From NCBI GenBank assembly GCA_026936325.1, contig JAPTHN010000001.1, positions 97,107,859 through 97,171,858 on the forward strand: a stretch of 64,000 nucleotides of DNA, read 5' to 3'. Below the pieces are notes generated by a model, which saw nothing but the letters and a program-made list of their open reading frames with translations, was not told where the DNA came from and searched no databases. The DNA comes from Platynereis dumerilii (lineage: Eukaryota; Annelida; Polychaeta; Phyllodocida; Nereididae). Shown one piece after another: positions 1 through 10,854 of this stretch. The stretch's first letter is position 1; every line of letters begins with the position of its first letter. A program made the position numbers and the translations under genes.

Positions 1-1040
1 TGAACTCCTGGAAGCTGTTGGACCACTCATCACTAAGCAAGACACCAACATGAGGAAGGCTTTGGAACCTGGTCTGAAGTTGGCTATCACCCTGCGGTAC
101 ATGGCAACAGGAAACAGCTACAAGTCCCTAGCTTATGCTTTCCGTGTGGCACCCAACACCATCTGCAACTTCATCCCTGAGGTCTGCCTTGCCATCGTTC
201 ATGCCTTCGAAAGAGCTGGCACTACCCACACAGCCTGAAAGATGGAAGGAGATAGCCAAGGCCTTTGAGATGAAATGGAACTTGCCTAACTGAATTGGAG
301 CTCTGGATGGCAAGCACGTCGCAATCCGATGTCCCAAGGCTGCAGGCTCCTTGTTCTACAACTACAAGGGATTTCATTCCATTGTCCTGATGGCCCTCGT
401 TGATGCCGACTACAAGTTCATCTATGTGCAGGCTGGCTGTCAAGGAAGTGCATCTGATGGCGGCGTCTTCAAGGACACAACACTTCGACAACTCCTGGAC
501 GACGAAGATCTAGGTTTACCACCTCCAGAACCTCTACCTGGCACAGAAGACAATCCTTTCCCATATTACATCGTGGGTGACGAGGCATTTCCCCTGAAGA
601 CATGGCTGCTCAAACCAGTGCAAAGAAGGAACCTTGACATTGCTTCCAGAGTGCACAATTACAGGATTTCAAGAGCCAGGAGAGTGGTGGAGAATGCCTT
701 CGGTCTGCTGTCACACAGGTTCAGATGCTTCCTGACCACCATGCCCCAACGACCTACAAGAGTGACATACATCACAATGGCTGCTTGTGTTCTACACAAC
801 ATTCTGCGAGACAGAGTAGGCGTCCACCATGCCCGTGACAATGAAGTTATGGACAGAGAAGATCCACAGACACATGACGTCACTGAAGGAGTTTGGAGGG
901 GAGAACGTCAATTGCATGACCTAGGAGAACCACTTCGACACGGAAATGCCTCCAGAGATGCCAAGGCTGCTCGAGACTACCTACGTGCCTATGTCAACAG
1001 TCCGGCAGGAAGTGTCCCTTGGCAGTTGGAGAAAATCTGA
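1..1040 (+). pseudogene. PIF/Harbinger transposase (DDE_Tnp_4 type), broken, left end outside window
   Basis: This is the nuclease that cuts and pastes a PIF/Harbinger DNA transposon. The first ~235 bases encode the helix-turn-helix region (ITKQDTNMRKALEPGLKLAI, then YKSLAYAFRVAPNTICNFIP). The catalytic core follows: GALDGKHV with the first Asp at 306-308, IVGDEAF with the second Asp at 579-581, and RRVVENAFGLL with the Glu at 690-692, so the DDE triad is present. NYKGFHSIVLMALVDADYKF is the usual family signature. Two lesions are visible: a frameshift near 215-230 (the first frame ends at 236-238, and the sequence resumes in another frame as LPTQPERWKEIAKAFEMKW) and an in-frame TGA at 291-293 where the family usually has Cys. 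The last 230 codons, to the TGA at 1038-1040, are open. The start lies upstream of the window. The family is certain; that this copy is dead is nearly so. Confidence 0.95.
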
Positions 1041-1167
1041 AGAAGATGCAGACTATCTATTCAAAACAACAAACCCCAGGCCCTTTTAAGGGCCACCAAA
1101 TCCTCCCAATTGAGCTGGCCATGTACACATCCTATGTTGACAAAACAAGCCCAAAAATCAATCAATC

Positions 1168-1168
1168 C

Positions 1169-1239
<71 letters not shown>
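1168..1239. repeat. (CTAT)n microsatellite, nearly pure
   Basis: About 18 uninterrupted CTAT units lie between the two Harbinger-linked coding regions. They create long Tyr-Leu-Ser-Ile reading frames that have no coding meaning. Confidence 0.98.
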
Positions 1240-1316
1240 CAAGTCCAATCCCTGCAAAGTGACGACAACTGCTTTTCCTTTTCTGCAGTGTATATATGTA
1301 ACGAGCATTGTGTTCC

Positions 1317-1437
1317 ATCTATCAAGCTATCTATCTGCCTATCTATCTATCTATCTATCGAGCTATCGAGCTATCTATGTGCCTGTCTATCTATCTATCT
1401 GTCTATCTATCTGTCTATCTCTCTATCTATCTCTCAG

Positions 1438-1472
<35 letters not shown>

Positions 1473-1485
1473 GTCTATCTATCTG

Positions 1486-1517
<32 letters not shown>

Positions 1518-1559
1518 GCTATCTATCTAGCTATCTATCTAGCTATCTATCTGCCTATC
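1317..1559. repeat. interrupted (CTAT)n microsatellite
   Basis: This is a second CTAT tract, separated from the first by ~77 bases of unique sequence and broken by CTGT, CTGC, CTCT and GAGC/TAGC variants. The substitutions suggest it is older than the pure tract at 1168-1239. Confidence 0.97.
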
Positions 1560-1578
1560 CCTTTTCTAACCATAAGAA

Positions 1579-1767
1579 GCACTTGTCCTAGACAAGTTAA
1601 ATTACAAAGTGATGCACTTGTACTAGTGCAACCAACACAAGTTTTAAAACCAAAGCACTTGTACTAGTGCATTACATTTTAATTAAGAAATTCATGCACT
1701 TGTACTAGTGCAATAAAAATATGTTTATACCAAAGAATGCAGCACTTGTACTAGTGCAGCACTTGGT
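1579..1767. repeat. five spaced near-palindromes, core GCACTTGTACTAGTGCA
   Basis: The near-palindrome TGCACTTGTACTAGTGCA occurs, almost unchanged, at 1613-1630, 1654-1671 (first base A), 1695-1712 and 1741-1758 (first base A). A degenerate fifth copy is at 1579-1591 (GCACTTGTCCTAG) and a half site at about 1758-1767 (CAGCACTTGG). Start-to-start spacing is 34, 41, 41 and 46 bp. The AT-rich spacers between copies differ from each other, so the core is more alike than the spacers. This pattern can come from an old minisatellite or from clustered protein-binding sites. It lies between the Harbinger transposase and its presumed partner gene. Function unknown. Confidence 0.8.
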
Positions 1768-2017
1768 ATGTTTTTGGGCAAAGAAAGGGGGAACTAGCAC
1801 CTTGCTTTTATGAAGGTGATTACTTTTAATGAAGGCCAGGACCGGACTTTTTTTTTTGGGGATTGTCAACGTTTTTTTTGCTCTTTTTTGGCTCTTTTCG
1901 GTCACCACAAGCTTTTTTTTTTGTCAACATAGGATGTGTACGTGGCCTGCCCTTTTGGGAGGATTTGGTGGCCCTTAAAAGGGCCGAGGTTTTTTTGTTG
2001 TCTTTGCTGCACATCTT
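1768..2017. other. T-rich spacer
   Basis: Several runs of 7-11 T occur at 1848-1930, along with the 3' flank of the minus-strand frame that ends at 2018. Nothing else recognisable. Confidence 0.6.
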
Positions 2018-2956
2018 CTACTTGTGTGGAGAAAGGACACTCTCACTCCAACTGGGTGAAGGGGAAGACTGGTTCTGCTGCTGGGCCATAGGTTGACCAT
2101 AGCTGGGTCCAGGGTAGCCGTATTTCTCGGGGCTCTCAGTCAGCATCAGTGTCAAGGATCCTGGGCCGGGCTGCATCATGGTGTAGCTGGGAGTCTGCCT
2201 GGATCCTCCTTCCCTGGGCTGCTGGTGGTGGAAGTGATGGCTGCTGGAAGCGTGGTGCTGCTGCTGGTGGTGCTGCTGGTGGTGCTGCTGGTGCTGAGAT
2301 GGCACATACGTCGCAGGAGGAGCAGTAGGAGGAGGTGGCATCTGCTGGCGCTGAGGAGGATGAGGAGGCTGGAAGGTTTCCTCCTGAGGTCTTGACTGGC
2401 GGCTGGCCTCATCCATCTCCCTCTGCTTGTCCCAGTAAAAGGCAGCCTCTGCAATCGCCCTCACCATTCGCTGTCTGATTTCAGGGCTGCAGCGAAATCC
2501 GACGTGGTAGAGGTCTTGGCACTTGATCCTCCAGTACTCCTGGTCGTTGTCCAACTCCTGGTAGTCGGGGCACATCCTGCAGCCAGAGCCTTTGAGGGTC
2601 TTCTTGGAGGAGGACATAGCGTGCATGCTGCCTGCTATGACATTCATGGCGGAGTTCATGCTTTCATCTGTTGTGGCCTTTCTCTTGGTTCCCTTGGACA
2701 CGGCTCCAGGCTTTGGCGCTCCAGGGAAGACTTGGGACTGCTGGCTGTCAGGTCTGTCCTGTGATGGCTCTTCAGGTGGCAGGTCCTGCAGGTCATAAGA
2801 AGCTGGCAGGGAATCTTCAGGGTTGTAGCTGTCCCCGGAGTCTGAGGCTGGTCTGTTGGCGGACAGCTGGGATATGGCGGACAGCTCCTTGCCTGGCTTG
2901 TGGACGATGGAGTCCTTCAGGAACCGACAGTTGGCTAGGATGTACTGGTCCCTCTC
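2018..2956 (-). CDS. hypothetical protein, probably the accessory protein of the Harbinger element; 5' end missing
   Basis: A continuous minus-strand frame of 312 codons runs from just after an in-frame TGA (2957-2959) to a stop at 2018. No ATG lies near its upstream end, and CCACAG precedes it, so it looks like a 3' exon or a truncated gene. In order it holds: an N-terminal stretch with RDQYILANCRFLKDSIVHK; an acidic Pro/Ser-rich linker; a short basic patch (SKGTKRK); a compact region with CRMCPDYQELDNDQEYWR and GFRCSPEIRQRMVRAIAEAA; then a low-complexity Pro/Gln/His-rich tail (repeated HQQHHQQ). Two-gene PIF/Harbinger elements carry a second gene for a DNA-binding partner, often in the opposite direction, and this frame converges on the transposase within 1 kb. 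That makes it the likely partner, but no Myb/MADF helix set is visible, so the assignment is inference. It could instead be a host exon. Confidence 0.5.
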   Translation of the reverse strand, partial: ERDQYILANCRFLKDSIVHKPGKELSAISQLSANRPASDSGDSYNPEDSLPASYDLQDLPPEEPSQDRPDSQQSQVFPGAPKPGAVSKGTKRKATTDESMNSAMNVIAGSMHAMSSSKKTLKGSGCRMCPDYQELDNDQEYWRIKCQDLYHVGFRCSPEIRQRMVRAIAEAAFYWDKQREMDEASRQSRPQEETFQPPHPPQRQQMPPPPTAPPATYVPSQHQQHHQQHHQQQHHASSSHHFHHQQPREGGSRQTPSYTMMQPGPGSLTLMLTESPEKYGYPGPSYGQPMAQQQNQSSPSPSWSESVLSPHK

Positions 2957-2973
2957 TCACTGTGGCAAAACTG

Positions 2974-3241
2974 GACGAGGGTAACTGAGTTACCCTCATC
3001 TCTAAATCAGCCTTAAATATTATGTAACATTGAATTTGAGCCTATGGCTTCTGTTACTGCTTATCCAATTGGGGTATGAGCGTTGCAATTGATCGAAAAT
3101 CACAATTCAAGAAAGAACCCCATTAAATTCAGGCTGTGAGAGTCCAGAAATGGCTTAAAGCACCATGAAAATGACGAGGGTAACTGTATCCCGAGACGAG
3201 GGTAACTGTGACCATGCTTGTTGACATGACGAGGGTAATTG
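2974..3241. repeat. dispersed GACGAGGGTAACTG motifs, one in inverted pair
   Basis: The 14-mer GACGAGGGTAACTG stands at 2974-2987, 3173-3186 and 3195-3208, and as GACGAGGGTAATTG at 3228-3241. The first copy is followed directly by its inverse (AGTTACCCTCATC, 2988-3000), making a hairpin-like site. They flank the upstream end of the minus-strand frame. Transposases often bind subterminal repeats of this sort, so they may mark the right side of the Harbinger element. No terminal inverted repeat can be verified because the left end is outside the window. Confidence 0.7.
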
Positions 3242-3249
3242 CAATTTTC

Positions 3250-4978
3250 AGTGTGATCATTGAGACCTATTTGGCATGGAGCTGCTGGTTGTTAAGGTTA
3301 ACTATACATGCATCATCACCAATGTCACTCAAATTTTCCATATATACATGCTGACTTCATATTTTATCAAATTTTGGGCATCGGAATGACTCTTTGAATA
3401 TTTACGCATCAGAAATGCACCCACATGCCTGTTTTCTCAACATTTTCTGTGTTACAGAGGCGTGGATGGCAGCTGGGATCAAATTCAATAAAACCAAGAT
3501 TCCAAAGCCCAAGATATTTTTTAATGGACTAATAGTCACACAGAAATAGCACTTCAAACGTTAAGGTGCACTAAATAAATAAATGAAAATTCTAAATGCA
3601 ATACATTACAAAATGCATCAGTTTGTGTCTAAAGTGAGTCCTCTTTTTAAAGTGCAAACTTTTTACATGTTCTGATTTATCTTTATCTAAGTGGGCCAGT
3701 AATATTATATCATTTAAAAAGCCAGAATAATCCATCTGTCCACCTTCTATTATTTGCTTTCAAGATGATTCACCATTACAAAACTGCAGGTTATTCTTTT
3801 ACCTGATGATGTTTATTTTTTGAAAAAAGCATACTTTTGAGTGAAATCAGATTTTGACCCTCGGAGGGACTGCAAAACCTGTTTTGAAAAATAAAACCCG
3901 GAAAGCAATATTTGGAACATTTAGCAATCAAGCTAATTTTATAAGTAGGAATATATGTACAAAATATGAATGAAATCGACTCTTATACATGTCCTAAATA
4001 TGTAGACAATATGTCATTGTGGGTCAGGGGGCTGCACCCCCCCCCTTTTAGAATCCGGAGTCACTGATTTTGTGCATCATGACTTGACTTGAGTTATTGG
4101 AGACTTGACTTGATATGACTTGGCCATTAACTGTGACTTTAGTGTTGCATGACTTGCCTTGCCTGACTATGGCGGCTTAAGTTAATTGCTAATTTTCAAA
4201 GCTGCTGATCATACATTGAAAAATCATAGTATATTATTGCTTAGCTAAGTGTTTAAATTTTGAAGAAGTTTCAAACAAATGAATGATGATACCAAAACAT
4301 AATACAGTCTAAATTATTTTCACCTATTTCAGTAAATTAAGACATTGAAAATCCTAATATTTTATTTCAGGCCAATGATACTGACATGAAATCCATTTTC
4401 ACCATGAAATTCTAAGGTTAACTGTTGAGCATATCAAAAAGAAAGATTTTGCATTGATCACAGGCCATCAAAGCCCAGGTCCAGGCATTACCAAGTTATG
4501 TTGTTCTATCAGCATAAAGACATTCAGCTTCACCCCCTCACGCGCTGCTAATTTTCGATTGCTGAATTACAATAAGGATATTGTTGATTAATTACAGATG
4601 AGGCTCTTGATGGCGACGGCTTGATACTGTAAAGGCAATGGTGGCTTAAATTGTTAAAATTTTAGAGCAAAATAGCAAGGTCATAACAGATATTGATTGG
4701 CCAGTTTTGGCTGTTGATCTGACATTGCTGAAGGCTTCAGATTCTCTGGGAGGGATTTATAGACGGGAGATAGCTAATTAATTTGTATTGATGAGCTCAA
4801 ATTTTGTGTGGGCAATCCTTGACTAATAGCCTATGTATATACTTGTCATGCAAAATGTTGTAAAAATATACCCAATGCATGGTACACAATGTAAGTAAAA
4901 CGCTGTTAATTGGTGGAGGGCTTGTGTATTGTCACGCAGAAGTGTATATGGTAGCAATTATGAAGCCCTAGCTAGGAA
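3250..4978. other. unmatched intergenic spacer
   Basis: No gene and no match to the downstream array was found. The only structure noted is a loose run of GACTTGACTT words at about 4079-4160 and a C-run near 4036-4047. Confidence 0.6.
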
Positions 4979-6029
4979 TATGTCTAATCATCCCTGGAAT
5001 GACCTCAAATATTCAATCAAATAAAACCGGTTTCATGAATGGGTTGGCCCTTATGAATCGGTTGACTTTATGCTCAATGCTTGTCTAATCAGTTGGTGGA
5101 TTGCATAGTACTTTTCAATCACCCAAGGATTAGCTACTGAAATAACTTTGTGGACAACCTTTTCAGATCAAATTTGATAATACTCATCACGGCATCCTTA
5201 TCAAGGGGGTGGGCTGGAGTATTATGCTTTTCATTTGGTTTATGTATTTTTTTACCACGGTCTTTAAGGATTATGGTGCAATGCTTATTTTTAATGGTAT
5301 ATTCTCCCTGTGTGTATGTTCATTATTTATTAGTTGTGGTGAAACTTTCCTTGGCTTGGGAAACAATGTCATTTTAAGCCACACTAACCTGAGCAACCAG
5401 TTCCATAAGCCTGCAACAGCTTCGCATGGCAGGCTGAGCCATATGACCAATGTTTCGTGCTGTCACTTTCACCAAATTCTTCCCTGTCTTTTATCCTCTT
5501 ACTGTGTTTTCTAAAAAGCTATTTTGGTATACCGTTGCAATCGATGTTTGCTATTTCTTAGAGTGCCTAGATGGGCCAAAAACTGTCTAAGAGCAATAAC
5601 TCACTGAATTTCAGAGGTGCTCTCTTTTGTAATCCGATTACCATAAATTTGAATTCAGAAAAAACAAATTTTGCAGGGAAAAGGTTCATGACTTTATCTT
5701 TTCAGCCTTCATACACTTTTCCATCCAAACAAAAGCTCATTTTTGGATGGTAAGATGGCGATGTTTGAATTACTGTCATGTGGTTTTTATCATTTCTCTT
5801 TTTGAAGACATGGATTCATGATATATACTGAAGAGTTGGAGAAATTACATGGCAATTGAATGATATCAAATATTGATGCATGGTATTGGCATTTGAATTG
5901 TGAGGTTCAAAATGTGAGGATGAATACTTAAGGCTCTGTGTTTGTGGTGCATGTGTAACAGTTGGTTCATTAAGTCCAACTTGATGCTTTCCATGCCCAA
6001 AATTGTTTCATATTTGCCCTCCAGCGGAT

Positions 6030-6420
6030 TTATCTAGATAATTCTAAGATTTAAAGATTTAAATGAAATATCAAAGTCAGCAAGAACTTCATTCAAACCC
6101 GGGACCAAACGATCGGCCGCCCAGCATGCTACCACCGAGCAAACCCTCTCACCTAATTGTTCAAGGTACCGATTTTGCTAAATTCTGCTAGTCACAATTG
6201 GGTTTACCAAGTGTCACCTGATTTTCAAACACATTGCCAATACCAATTGAACTAAGAAGGCAGCAGGCAGTTTCTGGATTGCAGTAACTAAGACTCTTGA
6301 TTATCAATAAAAGGCCTCTCACCTACAAAATTAATGAAAATCGGTTCTAACTATGCCCTATTGATAAAGGGAGACTCAAAATTGAGGCCGATCATAATTA
6401 ATCAGAGAGTAGTTTCATCA
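6030..6420 (-). mobile_element. SINE-like insertion with tRNA-type head
   Basis: Copy 2 of the array unit lacks this segment between its equivalents of 6020 and 6420. On the minus strand, 6150 to 6068 reads like a tRNA head: GCTCGGTGGTAGCATGC resembles a pol III A box and GTCCCGGGTTTGAATG a B box. The rest (6150-6420) has no recognised origin. The stems do not pair well enough for a functional tRNA. Confidence 0.5.
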
Positions 6421-6586
6421 CTGGTGGATACTCCTATTGTATTCCATTCAAAGAAAGACAGGAAGTTCCTCTGCTTGCATGAAAATGTACCATGCTCTAA
6501 TGAGTGGCCAACAAGCCTGGCTCTTTGTGCCTAATGGAGAACCTCCATTAAGGGACAAATATGATTGTTGCTTTTCTGGTGTCCCT

Positions 6587-6697
6587 ACCCTATCAGCATG
6601 CCTCGGCGGTCCAACATCGGCCCGAAGCTGGTCCGATGCTACTGACATCGGACTGACGCTGGGCCGACGTTGGACCGCTGAGGCATGCTGACAGGGT
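6587..6697. mobile_element. snap-back MITE, GC-rich hairpin
   Basis: The 111-bp inverted repeat has arms of about 50 bp: ACCCTATCAGCATGCCTC on the left matches, inverted, GAGGCATGCTGACAGGGT on the right, and pairing continues through GCGGTCCAAC and TCGGCCC with few mismatches. Copy 2 of the unit lacks it at the same place (17810), so it is an insertion in copy 1. It is much richer in GC than its surroundings. Confidence 0.85.
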
Positions 6698-9600
6698 TAT
6701 AAGTCTTTGGTATACCAAGTTATGTGTGAGGAACCCATTACCCCTACCCAGTTTGTTATCATCTGCACAACGTAATATGAATGCAAAATACCCTGTGGGC
6801 GAAAGAACCTCCATTACATTTACTCAGCTGCAACCATGTATCCATAAGCTACATGTGTTGTAAACACAAGCAGCAATATCCTCTGTTTTGGGCTACTTAC
6901 CACAAGAAATGACCATCTTTTCGGTGTAGTTTTCTGTAAAAAGTCTCACTACATGAGAAAAGGACATCAATTCATTTTAAAGTACAAATGTAGTCTGAAA
7001 ACCTCAACGTAGTACTGTTGCACATAGTCTCCACAAAACGTTGGATTGCATCTGCTTCAATCTGGGGATTTAAGTTCCTTCAAAGTCTTGAGAACTGCCC
7101 AGAAGTTCTTCTCTTAGACTAGAGGACTTACTTTTCAGCCGTCAATGGTGATCGTGCTCAACCTGAAAGCCTGAAAAGGTTAGGAGTGAGGTTAAGTTTT
7201 TTGTACTGGAGTGTTGAAATGGTGTGAGTGTGGTAGTTGGAACTTTCAGCCAAAGCAATATTGTCAATGCAAGCAACTGTCACTTCAGAGAGTAAACAAT
7301 ATGGATAGGCTTTGATATTGGAATGTAATACGCAAAATATATTTTCAAGTGATTGTGATGGATCTGAGCTGTGCATGGAATGGACTATCTCGGGAGGCAG
7401 AGTATGGCCTACGCATTTAAGTATTGATCAACTGGTGGCCCGCCCCTTATAAATGGCAGTCAATGTAATGCACCCAAATATAATATACCAATTGGCCAGC
7501 GATCTTTTGTCTCACTGCTCTTGGAACCAGTCAACCAGAAATTTGACATGAATGCTGTTCTACCCCAAATACAGTCTAGTGAGTTTTGGGCTTTACTTAC
7601 ATCCAACATGGGGTCAAAACTATCGTATGGTAATTAGCTCAAATTGCAGATAAATTCCATAAAATATAATAAAAAGACATTGATTTGGGCAAACTGTCTT
7701 GAATGATTTGCTCAAATCACTGAGTTTTATTATGTTATAAGGAATTTCTTTATGATTTGAAAAAATCACAAATGCCAGCCTTTTGTATGAGCATAAATTG
7801 TGACAGGTTGATATGGCTCAGAGATAGTTATTATTCAACAGTAACTGTTCTTTTGGTTCAATATTTTTAATGCTTTTGTTACTCAGAAAAAAACCTTGAA
7901 TACTTGTTTCTGAAAAATATAATAAAAGCACTGGTTCATGCTTGAAACACCTCTTCTAGTAATCCACTGCTTGTTAATAAAAAAGCTGCAGACTTTTAAA
8001 AATTCCTCCAGGTGTCCCTCCTCCATTTCACCATTTCAAATATAAGCTTTGTATCACCCGTGCTGATGAATGCACAGGAGCCAATACATTCCAGGATTTA
8101 CAAGTGTACATTGCTGTGAGTGCATGTTCTCTGGCCAAAGATAGAGGCCTGTTTATTCGTTTTGTGAATTTGAGTTTAATTGCATTTCAGCTTACACATT
8201 AGTAAATATGTACCTTGTGGTTTAGCCACTCCTGTTGATTGCCAGTAATTAGTGGTTTAGCCTGGCCACAATTGAATTAATCTCCCTTGAAAGCAGACAA
8301 AGTGCCGAGAATGGTCAATTGGTGTGAAGGCCAGTTGTCATTATACAACAAAATTTGTATCACAATAACAGTTTCTTTCTGTATCAATAATACTAGTATA
8401 ATATTTTGGTATTAAATTTGCCTAATTGGAAATTACCAAGGTTAATTTTAACACCATGTTTTGACACCATACTAGTAATCGTGACAATGCCTACATTTGT
8501 TATGCTGTTAGAGGAGACAATCCGCTCTTTTCCTCTGCATTTTTGGAAAATTTTAATTAATGAGCTTATCTGGATGGTGTGAAAAAATAAACATGCAATT
8601 TGGTATTTCCCTGGGAATGGAAGAACTCCAAATGCTGCTCTTACTTCCACTTCTGAGCAATGCAAGGATGGAAAATAATTAACACTCAACATAATTTAAA
8701 AAAACCAAAGTGTGTTAAACAAGCTTGTGTAAGAGGTTGTGGTACCACGAAATGTGTGATCAATCGTTTGTGCTGTCATCAGGAGCCTGCCGTGTCCTTT
8801 TTAAAATTTGTTAAGAGATTTGATGAGGATGTGGTGAGGAGGAAGCTGGAGAAGGTATTTATGAAATATCATTGCCACTTGCAGTGGCAGCAAGGCTATC
8901 ATCTCATGTTGATGTTGCCAACATATTTTCAATCGTATGATTAGAATTCCTCATTTAATATAATGGCTATTCTTGTTCTAAATACTTGATTGTACCCATT
9001 TTTCACACCTACTGGCAGTTTTTTCCAAATTTTGCGACATCAGTCATGATAAAAGCTTCATTTGGATGCATTTATTGTGATGGGCAAGCTGGATTGAACA
9101 TTTCTTTTGCTTGTGTTGCACTTATTAAATACCTATCAAAATTGTCTACCTGTAACATATGTATCAACATATATGAACTGCAATGCAACTAATTGTGACT
9201 CCAATCTACCTTAAATTACATTTTATAAAACTTGTCTTTTGAAATTTGCATAATACTCTTCTGTTGTCATGGTGATATATTCCTTTTTCCTACTTCAAAG
9301 TTTTCCATAACTCACTTGGTACTCTGTAAAAAGGATATGAAGCCATAGGTACTTTCCTTTAAACTAATTGCAGCCAATTGATGCAGACATAGAAGTCAGA
9401 ACACTTTACTCATAATGCTATGGCCCTTGTCATCACGTAATTGAAAGACAAAAGGAGGCAAGAGCAAAAGATTAGGAGATGCTGAATTGTATAGTCATGG
9501 AGAAACATCAGTGCACTTCACCCCATCCTCATAATATTGGAAATGCCATAATGCTCACTACTGCTCATACGGCATGTTCCGTTTTGCCTGTCTTGCCAGC

Positions 9601-10326
9601 CAGTGACCCAAACCTATCCCACTTCATCTGAAACTCTCCTCCTCTCCGAGGTTCTCTTTCTCTGATTGGCTCTCTTTCTGCAATTGCACACCTCACTTGC
9701 TCCCAATCTGCCCTCTAAAGGCCCCAGGGATACTGTCCAGGATGCTATGCTGATGTTGGACAGATTCAATAGGTGATGTAAAGCCTGTAGACCCAACTTC
9801 CTGAACATCTGAGTGAGGCCATGCATACACATTACACATGGTCAGGGCATAACAATGGGCCACCCAGGCCAACCACAGGTCAGCGTTGTCACTGAACAAA
9901 GAAACAGCTAAAGACTGGCACATGATATGACTTTCAGCTTCTCCTTTGCTCTGCTTTGAACATAAAGAGATCTTTGCCAAGCAGAACTGCCATTATAAAG
10001 TGATTTCTGGAATCATTTGTCGCAATCCAACTCTACAACATTGGGTTTAGAAAGCCTCTTACTTGCGTGGTTCTCCTGAACCATTTATCTACTGTATTTT
10101 GCTGATGTCAAGCAACGTGTGTTGGCTTATGGCATTATTCATCATTTAAAAATGGCAAGAAGCATATAGTGACGATATCTTTGGTTTTTTAAAGACATTG
10201 TATGACTGTATTCCTCTAAAGTAGTCCTTGAACATAAACAGTTGTTTAGTTTTCACATATAGCTACTTTTTATCAGTGCAGTGCTTGTTGTGATTTGTCA
10301 ATGCTGTGGCACTATTTTTGCATTTC

Positions 10327-10854
10327 GTTATTATCGTTTTCATAGCTACGTGTTTTTTTGAAAACTTCGTTTTGCAGTTAAACCGTGACATCATCGGGTA
10401 TCTGTCAATGTGATTGGTCTAATCTTCAATCTGTGACATATCAGTTCAGAGTTTGACATCACAGTTAATGACAAAGGAATTTAAAACTGTCAGGCAATGT
10501 TACGATTTGTGTACAACCACAACAAACAACACATGTCTAAGCTGAGTGTTTCACCTTATTAATTGTTTTTCATACAAAATGTGTTACTGTTTTTCACAGG
10601 ACACCAGTCATCAAAATTTCAAACAACATTTTTTGTTAGTAATTGCAACTCTCCTTTGAGGCTAAGTAGTCTGTTTGGTTCAGTTACAGCGCAGAGTAAA
10701 ACATACATCATCCGTGTGTCACTGCACTTTGTCAGTTTGTTGAAATCTGTGCTTGTAATAAACGAAATTATTTAACTTAATCTCTGACATCACAGTTTTG
10801 GAATGAAGCAAATTGCAAACTTGAAAAACACGTAGCTATGAAAACGATAATAAC
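10327..10854. mobile_element. TIR element (528 bp), non-autonomous
   Basis: The left end GTTATTATCGTTTTCATAGC is repeated inverted at the right end (GCTATGAAAACGATAATAAC, 10835-10854), and the repeat extends ~38 bp. A second, interrupted copy begins at 56018. There is no coding capacity. The target duplication is not clear, so the superfamily is unassigned. Confidence 0.85.

Noticed and set aside
1019-1667. Long Ser/Ile/Tyr/Leu-rich reading frames
   Set aside because: They are translations of the CTAT microsatellite in all frames and carry no other coding signal.
1579-1767. CRISPR-like array
   Set aside because: The spacing is regular, but the window is clearly animal DNA, the repeats are short palindromes, and there is no leader or cas gene.
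5209-5514. 101-codon frame in copy 1
   Set aside because: The corresponding inverted sequence (45300-45500) does not keep the frame, and no domain is recognisable.
6068-6150. Functional tRNA gene on the minus strand
   Set aside because: Box-like words are present without the stems needed for a cloverleaf; it is better read as a SINE head.
9614-9980. Protein gene on the minus strand of block B
   Set aside because: Frames of 70-108 codons recur in each copy but shift frame and gain stops between copies, as expected for shared non-coding ancestry.
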